From CAIOSQ01 sp041178225 (lineage in GTDB: Bacteria; Pseudomonadota; Alphaproteobacteria; CACIAM-22H2): a DNA stretch of 5,138 bases. The notes under the pieces are model-generated. The model had not been told where the DNA came from and searched no databases. It saw only the letters and a list, made by a program, of their open reading frames with translations. The position numbers and the translations under genes are program-made. The DNA is taken from NCBI GenBank assembly GCA_041178225.1, contig JBEGVV010000006.1:1-5138 (forward strand), written 5' to 3'. Below are positions 1 to 5,138 of this stretch, piece after piece; the stretch's first letter is position 1; each line of letters begins with the position of its first letter.

Positions 1-191
1 GCGAGGCGCGAGAGCGGGTTGCCGGACAGGCCCTCGATCGCGAGCGCCGCGTCGCCGCCGCGCGTCGCGCGTTCCGCCAGCGCGGCCAGGCGCGCACGGC
101 CCCAGTCGCTGTCGAGCGCGACGGGCAGCGCCAGCGCCAGCAGGGCGGGGACGCCGAGAAGGACCGGCAGGAGGAGCGCGAGCCTGCGCAT
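1..191 (-). CDS. tamB: Translocation and assembly module protein TamB, N-terminal fragment (cut by the window edge)
   Basis: My reading of the reverse strand from the ATG at 191 gives 63 codons with no stop before the left edge. The protein opens with MRRL and then an uninterrupted hydrophobic stretch (about residues 4-26, rich in Leu, Ala and Val), the expected inner-membrane signal anchor of TamB. After it comes LDSDWGRARLAALAERA and then IEGLSGNPLSRL. This 'GR..L..l......v.i.GlsG' pattern is typical of the start of TamB/YtfN (DUF490) proteins. TamB is a very long periplasm-spanning protein that works with TamA in outer-membrane protein assembly and in lipid transport between the membranes. 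Its start overlaps the tamA stop (TGATG on the minus strand), so the two are translationally coupled. That context is the strongest support, because only about 5% of a usual TamB is visible. Confidence 0.85.
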   Translation of the reverse strand, partial: MRRLALLLPVLLGVPALLALALPVALDSDWGRARLAALAERATRGGDAALAIEGLSGNPLSRL

Positions 192-2071
192 CAGAAGGCC
201 TGCCCGATGCCGACATAGACGGCATAGCGGCTGGCGTTCGCGTCGGGCCTGATCGGCAGGCCGAGGTCGAGGCGGATCGCGCCGATCGGCGTGTAGTAGC
301 GCACGCCGCCGCCCACGCCCATGCGCAGGTCGGCTGAACCCAGCGTGCGCGTGGCCGCCGCGCCGCCACCATCGGCGAAGAGCGCGGCGCCCCAGTTCCC
401 GCCGAAGCGCTGGCGCAGCTCGACCGAACCCTCGAGCAGCGACAGCCCGCCCTCTGGCTGGCCGCGCGAGTCATGCGGCCCGATCGACTGGTAGGCGTGG
501 CCGCGCACCGACCCGCCGCCGCCGGCGTAGAAGCGTCGATCGGCGGGCACGTCGCCGCGGTTGCCCGCCAGGATCGAGCCCGCGCCCGCGCGCAGCGCGA
601 GCACGCTGCGGCCGCCGGTGCCGCCGAGGTCGAGATAGGTGCGCGCGGATCCGCGCGCGGAGGCGAAGCCGCCTTGCGTGTCGGTGAAGGACTTCGCGGG
701 GGCGAGCGTGCCGCCGAGCCGCCAGCCGCGCGTCGGCTCGAGCCGGTCGTCGCTGCTGTCCCACTCGAGCGTGCCGGGCATCGAGACGAGGGTGTAGAAG
801 CGTTCGTCGTCGCCCTGCACGACATGCGAGCGCTCGACGAGCCCGCCCAGGCTGGCGACCAGTTCGCGCGAGATCCGCCTCTCCACCGCCGCGCCGGCGA
901 ACATGGCGTCGCGGTCATAGGCGTCGAGCCGCTCGCGCACGGCGCCCGCGTCGAGGCGCAGCGACAGGCCCGGCGCGAGGAGGTCGGGCAGGCGCAGCTG
1001 CGCGTCGACGCGGCCGGCGAAGTCCTCGACGCTGTTGACGAAGAGATGCGAGAGCTCCGCCGAGAGGCGCAGCTGCTCGCCGCCGCCCAGCAGGTTGCGG
1101 TGCTGCCAGCGCGCGTTGAGCATGCCGCCCTCGTCGGTCGACCAGGCCGCGCCGAAGGCGATGCTGCGCGGCGGGCGCTCGACGACGTCGACATGGACCG
1201 GCACCCTGCCGCTGGCATCGGCGAGCTCGGCGGCGCGCACGCGCACGCTGGAGAACACGCCGGTCTGCGCCAGCGCGTCGCGCCCGGCCGCCAGCCGCCG
1301 GGGATCGAATTCCTCGCCCTCGGCCACGCCGAGCCTGCGGCGCACGAAGCCCGGGTCGGCGCGGCCGAGCCCGCCCAGCGAGATCGCGCCGAAGGCCACG
1401 CGCGGCCCCGGTTCCGCGACGAAGGCGACATCCATCGCGCGCGCGTCGTGGTCGACGAGGAGCTCGCGCCGCGCGATCCGCGCGAAGGCGTGGCCCTCGG
1501 CGCGCAGCGCCTCGCGCAGGTCGTCCTCGGCGGCGAGGATGTCAGCGGCCCGGGCCTGCTGCCCGGCCTCGAGCCGCGGCCGCGCGGCGCTGCCCGTCGG
1601 CAACCCGTCGATGGCGATGCGCCGCACGCGATAGGCGGGTCCCGCGGCCACGGTGATGTCGACGGGCACGCGCGCGGCGGGATCGCCGGCCTCGAGCGCG
1701 GCGGCGAGGCCCGAATCATGCGCCGGTCGCCCGGCGAGGTGCACGTCGACGGTCGCGCCGTAGAAGCCGAGGCTGCGCGCGGCGTCCTCCAGCCGCTCCG
1801 CGTCCTCGCGCGCGCGGGCGACCAGCGAGAAGCCATCCGCGGCGCCGTCGCGCGAGAGCCGCACCAGCGTCGAGACGGAGGAGATGGCGCGGTCGAGGGC
1901 GTCGTCGCCGCTGCCGGCGACATGCACCTCGTAGGGCAGCGCGCGCGCCGGGCCGGTGGCCGCGAGCATCCCCGCGAGCAGCAGGGCGAGGGCCGGGCGC
2001 CACCCCGCGCGCCCGGTGCCGCGGCCGCGGGCGCGGGGCGCCGCGCCCTGTCCTGGCTTGCGCTCGAGCAT
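191..2071 (-). CDS. tamA: Outer-membrane translocation and assembly module protein TamA (BamA/Omp85 family)
   Basis: This is a complete 626-residue protein, a normal length for TamA. Residues 1-44 form a signal peptide with a long Arg-rich n-region, a hydrophobic core (about 27-39, ALALLLAGMLAA) and a likely cleavage after ARA-44. About residues 45-300 form three POTRA domains; the third includes GLGRADPGFVRRRLG near 234-247 and QTGVFSSVRV near 269-278. From about 300 to the end is a 16-strand beta-barrel with RNLLGGGEQLRLS (325-337), DPTRGW-like EPTRGWRLGG (445-454) and the lid-loop motif GGGGSVRGH (517-525). It ends in Phe (GIGQAF), as outer-membrane barrels do. It is the outer-membrane partner of TamB, which follows directly with overlapping stop and start. 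The frame stays open upstream into the divergent dehydratase gene, but that part is not TamA-like. I chose ATG 2071. GTG 2089, six codons upstream, has a better ribosome site (AAAGG seven bases ahead) and is a real alternative. The lid motif reads VRGH, where VRGF or VRGY is usual. Confidence 0.93.
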   Translation of the reverse strand: MLERKPGQGAAPRARGRGTGRAGWRPALALLLAGMLAATGPARALPYEVHVAGSGDDALDRAISSVSTLVRLSRDGAADGFSLVARAREDAERLEDAARSLGFYGATVDVHLAGRPAHDSGLAAALEAGDPAARVPVDITVAAGPAYRVRRIAIDGLPTGSAARPRLEAGQQARAADILAAEDDLREALRAEGHAFARIARRELLVDHDARAMDVAFVAEPGPRVAFGAISLGGLGRADPGFVRRRLGVAEGEEFDPRRLAAGRDALAQTGVFSSVRVRAAELADASGRVPVHVDVVERPPRSIAFGAAWSTDEGGMLNARWQHRNLLGGGEQLRLSAELSHLFVNSVEDFAGRVDAQLRLPDLLAPGLSLRLDAGAVRERLDAYDRDAMFAGAAVERRISRELVASLGGLVERSHVVQGDDERFYTLVSMPGTLEWDSSDDRLEPTRGWRLGGTLAPAKSFTDTQGGFASARGSARTYLDLGGTGGRSVLALRAGAGSILAGNRGDVPADRRFYAGGGGSVRGHAYQSIGPHDSRGQPEGGLSLLEGSVELRQRFGGNWGAALFADGGGAAATRTLGSADLRMGVGGGVRYYTPIGAIRLDLGLPIRPDANASRYAVYVGIGQAF

Positions 2072-2141
2072 CGCCTGCGAAACTTGCACGTCCCAGCCTT
2101 TCGCGACAGGGTCCCGGGCGCCAGACCAAGCGGGGAAAGAC
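2072..2141. promoter_or_regulatory. Divergent intergenic region between tamA and the dehydratase gene
   Basis: These 70 bases separate the two divergent starts and must hold, or lie next to, the promoters of both transcription units. On the plus strand CTTGCAC at 2083-2089 resembles an alphaproteobacterial -35 element (CTTGAC), but at a 17-base spacing the -10 position reads CAGGGT, which is poor. On the minus strand no good -35/-10 pair was found. A GGGGA at 2132-2136 lies five bases before the ATG at 2142 and is the likely ribosome site of the dehydratase gene. I see no clear inverted repeat that would mark an operator. If tamA starts at GTG 2089, the gap shrinks to 52 bases. The promoter function is inferred from the gene arrangement, not from strong motifs. 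Confidence 0.4.
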
Positions 2142-3314
2142 ATGAAGATCACGGCCATCCGCACGCTCGTCGTGAACGCGGAGATGCGCAACTGGGTTTT
2201 CGTCAAGGTCGAGACCGACCAGGACGGGCTCTTCGGCTGGGGCGAGGCGACGCTCGAGTGGAAGACGCGCGCCGTCGTCGGCTGCGTCGAGGACCTCGCG
2301 CCGCTGGTCGTCGGGCTCGACCCGCGCGACATCGAGAACGCCGTGCGCACCATGACCAAGCACGGCTTCTGGAAGCTCGGCGTCATCGGCCGCTCCGCGA
2401 TCGCGGGCATCGAGCAGGCGCTCTGGGACATCTTCGGCAAGTCGGTCGGACTGCCGGTCTGGCGCCTGCTCGGCGGCAAGACCCGCGACCGCGTGCCGGT
2501 CTACACCCATCTCGGCCTCGGCAACATGCGCGCGGTCTATGACCAGAAGGAACGCAACCAGCTGCGCGACTACGTGCAGGAGGTGCTCGGCAAGGGCTAC
2601 CGCGCCTTCAAGGTCCTCTTCCCGCTGTTCATGCACTACACGGCGGATTCGAAGGCGCTGGCCGGCATCGATGGCTGGATGCGCACGCTGCGCGAGGCGG
2701 CGGGCGACGACATCGAGATCATGGTCGACTTCCACGGCAAGCCGGCCTCGGTCGCGCTCGCCGTGCAGTGCATCGAGGCGCTGGCGCCCTACCGGCCGAT
2801 GTTCGCCGAGGAGCCCGTGCAGCCCGGCGACGCGAACGCGATGCGCATGGTCTCCGACCGCACGCGCGTGCCGATCGCCACCGGCGAGCGGCTGATCGAC
2901 CGCCGCGACTTCGAGGAGCTGTGCATGCAGCGCGCGGTGGCGATCGTGCAGCCCGACCTCTGCCATTGCGGCGGCATCTGGGAGGGGCGGAAGATCGCCG
3001 CGATGGCGGAGACCGCCATGATGGGCGTGGCGCCGCACAACCCGCTCGGGCCCATCGCCGGCGTCTCGGCGCTGCATTTCGACGTCGCGACGCCGAACTT
3101 CGTGATCCAGGAGGAGATGGTCGGCGCCGTGCCCTGGTATGGCGAGATCGTCCAGGGCCCGATCCGCATGGTCGACGGGTGCTGGCAGCTGCCGCAGGCG
3201 CCTGGCCTCGGCATCGAGGTCGACGAGCGCGTCGCCGCGAAGCATCCGTTCCGGCAGGAGCCCTTCACCTCGCGCGACGCCGTGCTGCCCGACGGCACGG
3301 TCGTCGACTGGTGA
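2142..3314 (+). CDS. Mandelate racemase/muconate lactonizing enzyme family protein, D-galactonate dehydratase-like sugar-acid dehydratase
   Basis: This 390-residue protein has the usual length of the enolase superfamily: an N-terminal capping domain (about 1-125) and a TIM-barrel domain (about 125-365). Signature stretches match E. coli galactonate dehydratase (DgoD) from memory: FGWGEATLE (31-39), SAIAGIEQALWDI (85-97), VDFHGK (195-200), FAEEPV (221-226), ATGERL (246-251), QPDLCHCGG (270-278) and APHNPLGP (297-304). The magnesium ligands are D196, E223 and E249. H198 and H299 match the DgoD acid/base pair H185 and H285, and E324 matches E310. This set predicts dehydration of an aldonic acid or related alpha-hydroxy acid to a 2-keto-3-deoxy acid in the cytoplasm. 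The region after the second barrel strand (FKVLFPLFMHYT, 156-167) differs from DgoD, so the substrate is open. The start at 2142 is chosen because MKITAIRTLVV is the family's normal N-terminus and GGGGA lies just upstream; the frame extends to 1956, but that part is antisense to tamA. The SHMT-like gene follows after 13 bases. Confidence 0.9.
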   Translation: MKITAIRTLVVNAEMRNWVFVKVETDQDGLFGWGEATLEWKTRAVVGCVEDLAPLVVGLDPRDIENAVRTMTKHGFWKLGVIGRSAIAGIEQALWDIFGKSVGLPVWRLLGGKTRDRVPVYTHLGLGNMRAVYDQKERNQLRDYVQEVLGKGYRAFKVLFPLFMHYTADSKALAGIDGWMRTLREAAGDDIEIMVDFHGKPASVALAVQCIEALAPYRPMFAEEPVQPGDANAMRMVSDRTRVPIATGERLIDRRDFEELCMQRAVAIVQPDLCHCGGIWEGRKIAAMAETAMMGVAPHNPLGPIAGVSALHFDVATPNFVIQEEMVGAVPWYGEIVQGPIRMVDGCWQLPQAPGLGIEVDERVAAKHPFRQEPFTSRDAVLPDGTVVDW

Positions 3315-3317
3315 GGG
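3313..3317 (+). promoter_or_regulatory. Ribosome binding site of the SHMT-like gene, overlapping the preceding stop codon
   Basis: GAGGG overlaps the last two bases of the dehydratase TGA (3312-3314) and sits ten bases before the ATG at 3328. It is the best purine-rich site near that start. It supports 3328 over the other starts in this frame, which extends back to 3139 inside the dehydratase gene. A site on the upstream stop codon fits translational coupling of the two genes. Confidence 0.5.
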
Positions 3318-3327
3318 CGGGCGCCCG

Positions 3328-4650
3328 ATGACCGCGCTCGCGCGCCGCTCCTGGGTCCCCGCCGCCTGCGAGGACCTCGTCCAGTCGATCGCCGCGGAGG
3401 TCGCCGGCCGCGACGCCGCGGCGACCTCGGCGGAGATAGACCGCCTCGTCGCGCTGAACCGGCGCATCCACGAGCGCGACTGCGTCAACCTCAACCCCGC
3501 GACCAACACGATGAACCCGCGCGCCGAGGCCGTGCTCGGCGCCGGCCTCGGCCAGCGGCCGTCGCTGGGCTATCCCGGCGACAAGTACGAGATGGGGCTC
3601 GAGGCGATCGAGCGCATCGAGGCGATCTGCGCCGAGCTCGCCGCCGAGGTCTTCGCCGCGCGCCACGCGGAGATCCGCGTGGGCTCGGGCGCGCTCGCCA
3701 ACCTCTATGTCTTCATGGCGACGCTCAAGCCCGGCGACCGCATGATCGCGCCGCCGCCTTCCGTCGGCGGCCATGTCACGCACCACCAGGCCGGCGCCGC
3801 CGGCCTCTACGGCGTCGAGATCCACCACGCGCCCATCGACGCCGCCGGCTACACGGTCGACGCCGAGGCGCTGCGCGCGCAGGCGCTGCGACTGCGGCCG
3901 CGGCTGATCACCATCGGCGGCAGCCTCAACCTCTTCGCGCATCCCGTGCGCGCGCTGCGCGCCATCGCCGACGAGGTCGGCGCGACGCTGCTCTTCGACG
4001 CGGCGCATCTCTCCGGCATGATCGCCGGCGGCGCCTGGCCGCAGCCGCTCGACGAAGGCGCGCATGTCATGACCATGAGCACCTACAAGAGCCTGGGCGG
4101 GCCGCCCGCGGGGCTCATCGTGACGCGCGACGACGCGCTCGCCGAGAAGCTCGACGCCATCGCCTATCCCGGACTCACCGCCAATTTCGACGCCGGCAAG
4201 ACCGCCTCGCTGGCGATCACGCTGCTCGACTGGAAGCGCCATGGCCGGGCCTATGGCGCGGCGATGGCGGCGACCGCGCAGGCGCTGGCGCGCGAGCTTG
4301 CCGCGCGCGGCCTGCCGGTCTTCGCCGCGGCGCGCGGAGGCACGCGCTCGCACCAGCTCGCGATCGAGGCCGCGCGCTTCGGCGGCGGCCAGGCGGCGTC
4401 GAAGCGGCTGCGGCGCGCGAACATCCTCGCCTGCGGGATCGGCCTGCCGGTCGCGCCGGTGGAGAGCGACGCCAACGGGCTGCGCCTCGGCACGCCGGAG
4501 ATCGCGCGCTGGGGGATGGGCGAGGCGGACATGCCCGAGCTCGCCCAGCTGATCGCCCGCGCGCTCGCCGGCAACGAGGAGCCGGAGGCCGTGGTCGCGG
4601 ACGTCACCGCCTTCCGCGCGCGCTTCGACCGGCTGCGCTTCGTCGACTGA
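3328..4650 (+). CDS. SHMT-superfamily PLP-dependent enzyme (divergent glycine hydroxymethyltransferase-like; probable aldolase or lyase)
   Basis: This 440-residue protein aligns along its length with serine hydroxymethyltransferase. Matching blocks are NPATNTMNPRAEAV (56-69), GYPGDKYEMG (81-90), VGSGALANLYVFMATLKPGD (118-137), GGHVTHH (147-153), FDAAHLSGMIAGG (223-235), MSTYKSLGGPPAGLIV (250-265), GGTRSHQLAIE (337-347) and GLRLGTPEIARWGMGEAD (384-401). K254 is the PLP Schiff-base lysine, D224 and H227 match D200 and H203 of E. coli GlyA, H149 matches H126 and R386 matches the carboxylate-binding R363. Key SHMT features are changed. The catalytic Glu of YAEGYPG (E57) is Leu80, Tyr65 is Glu88, the His before the lysine is Tyr253, and the GGQGG loop is replaced by YPGLTANFD (280-288). 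A housekeeping GlyA role is therefore unlikely. An aldolase, transaldolase or lyase acting on a beta-hydroxy or alpha-substituted amino acid is more plausible, but the substrate is unknown. It probably shares an mRNA with the upstream dehydratase. Automatic annotation may call it glyA. Confidence 0.87.
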   Translation: MTALARRSWVPAACEDLVQSIAAEVAGRDAAATSAEIDRLVALNRRIHERDCVNLNPATNTMNPRAEAVLGAGLGQRPSLGYPGDKYEMGLEAIERIEAICAELAAEVFAARHAEIRVGSGALANLYVFMATLKPGDRMIAPPPSVGGHVTHHQAGAAGLYGVEIHHAPIDAAGYTVDAEALRAQALRLRPRLITIGGSLNLFAHPVRALRAIADEVGATLLFDAAHLSGMIAGGAWPQPLDEGAHVMTMSTYKSLGGPPAGLIVTRDDALAEKLDAIAYPGLTANFDAGKTASLAITLLDWKRHGRAYGAAMAATAQALARELAARGLPVFAAARGGTRSHQLAIEAARFGGGQAASKRLRRANILACGIGLPVAPVESDANGLRLGTPEIARWGMGEADMPELAQLIARALAGNEEPEAVVADVTAFRARFDRLRFVD

Positions 4651-4670
4651 CGCGGCGCCCCGGGCGGCGA

Positions 4671-5138
4671 TCAGGCCAGCGCGAGGCCGCGCAGCGCCTG
4701 GCGGATCACGTCGTTCGAGCGCGACAGCACCATGATCTTCCACTCCGGAAGCGCGGGGTAGAACATCTCGCGCATGAAGGCGCGGATCTCGAGGCCCTGC
4801 GGCGAATGCGGGTCGCCGTGGTTCCACAGCCAGTTGTCGGCGCGGATCGACTTGAGGACGGCGCGCACGTCATGCGTGCCGTACTCGATGCCGCCCGCGG
4901 TGATGCGCGCGCCGGGCAGCAGCTCCAGCATGCGCTGGGCGAGCGTTCCGGGGATCGAGTTGGCGACATGCCCGCCCGAGGCCTTGCGCGCCGCCTCGAG
5001 GTCTTCCTCCGTCGGCGTCACGTGGTCGAACCAGTCGCGCGCGCGGCCCTCGGCGGCGGAGGCGCCGTAGATCATGTCGCCATGGCCCAGCGGCCCGAGG
5101 CCGGTGTGGTAGTCGATGACGCAGAGCTCCTCGACATG
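4671..5138 (-). CDS. DUF2817 / M14-like zinc carboxypeptidase family protein, C-terminal part (runs off the right edge)
   Basis: The minus-strand frame ending in TGA at 4671-4673 is open to the window edge, giving 155 C-terminal residues. An internal ATG at 5075 is not the start, because family sequence continues upstream of it. The first visible residues include VIDYHTGLGPLGHGD. The HTGLGP block is the hallmark of DUF2817, with the His (codon 5106-5108) in the place of the third zinc ligand of M14 carboxypeptidases. Further on, GGIEYGTHDVRAVLKSIRAD then NWLWNHG contains the Glu (codon 4884-4886) expected to act as the general base. The tail REMFYP...EWK...VIRQALRGL also fits the family's usual C-terminus. 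The N-terminal half with the H-x-x-E zinc motif lies outside the window. A cytoplasmic metal-dependent amidase or carboxypeptidase role is inferred from the fold; the substrate is unknown. The gene converges on the SHMT-like gene with 20 bases between stops, so it belongs to a separate transcript. Confidence 0.87.
   Translation of the reverse strand, partial: HVEELCVIDYHTGLGPLGHGDMIYGASAAEGRARDWFDHVTPTEEDLEAARKASGGHVANSIPGTLAQRMLELLPGARITAGGIEYGTHDVRAVLKSIRADNWLWNHGDPHSPQGLEIRAFMREMFYPALPEWKIMVLSRSNDVIRQALRGLALA

Noticed and set aside
2072..2479. Upstream extension of the tamA frame by up to 136 codons
   Set aside because: The extension is antisense to the dehydratase coding sequence, shows no TamA or signal peptide features, and would bury the clear signal peptide inside the protein.
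473..2542. A 689-codon open frame on the plus strand opposite tamA
   Set aside because: Its translation is Arg/Ala/Gly-rich, has no recognisable domain and is antisense to a gene with clear TamA features. Long antisense frames are expected in very GC-rich DNA.
1716..3509. A 597-codon minus-strand frame spanning the dehydratase gene and parts of its neighbours
   Set aside because: It is low-complexity in composition (His, Arg, Asp, Ala) and antisense to the dehydratase, whose catalytic residues are all intact on the plus strand.
3328..4650. Calling the PLP enzyme housekeeping glyA
   Set aside because: The fold matches, but the catalytic Glu, the adjacent Tyr and the GGQGG loop are replaced, so the gene symbol would mislead.
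4651..4670. Possible bidirectional terminator between the convergent stops
   Set aside because: Only a four-base-pair stem (CGCC/GGCG, 4656-4666) with a three-base loop can be drawn, with no T-tract on either side. It is too weak to call.
3265..4827. A 520-codon minus-strand frame opposite the SHMT-like gene
   Set aside because: It has the same shadow composition and crosses three real genes with no domain of its own.
4706..4969. Short alternative frame inside the DUF2817 gene
   Set aside because: It is a Ser/Arg-rich shadow frame; the overlapping frame carries the conserved HTGLGP and GIEYGT blocks.

Overview
The window is very GC-rich (roughly 70% or more by eye) and almost fully coding. 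It reads as chromosomal DNA of a high-GC Gram-negative proteobacterium. The tamA-tamB pair shows an outer membrane. The codon usage and TamA style suggest an alphaproteobacterium, but I cannot fix the genus.

Layout from left to right: (1) 1-191, minus strand, is the first 63 codons of tamB, cut by the window edge. (2) 191-2071, minus strand, is a complete tamA whose stop overlaps the tamB start as TGATG. (3) 2072-2141 is a 70-base divergent intergenic region, the only real non-coding gap. (4) 2142-3314, plus strand, is an enolase-superfamily sugar-acid dehydratase of the galactonate dehydratase type with all metal ligands and both catalytic histidines present. (5) 3328-4650, plus strand, is a fold-type I PLP enzyme of the serine hydroxymethyltransferase (SHMT) superfamily, 13 bases downstream of the dehydratase and probably co-transcribed with it. 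(6) 4671-5138, minus strand, is the C-terminal part of a DUF2817 / M14-like zinc carboxypeptidase, converging on the PLP enzyme with 20 bases between stops and running off the right edge.

The window therefore joins an envelope-biogenesis operon (TamA in the outer membrane, TamB anchored in the inner membrane and spanning the periplasm) to an accessory metabolic block. The block's core is a dehydratase plus SHMT-like enzyme pair. The SHMT-like protein keeps the PLP lysine and several cofactor contacts. It has lost residues that define true SHMT: the catalytic Glu of the YAEGYPG motif, the following Tyr-Tyr pair, and the Gly-rich GGQGG loop. It is thus probably not a folate-dependent housekeeping GlyA but a different aldolase or lyase acting on a beta-hydroxy or related amino acid. 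What the pair degrades or makes cannot be read from the sequence. No transporter or transcription factor gene lies in the window to help.

No RNA genes, insertion sequences, CRISPR arrays or convincing terminators were seen. Several very long open frames antisense to the real genes are high-GC artefacts.
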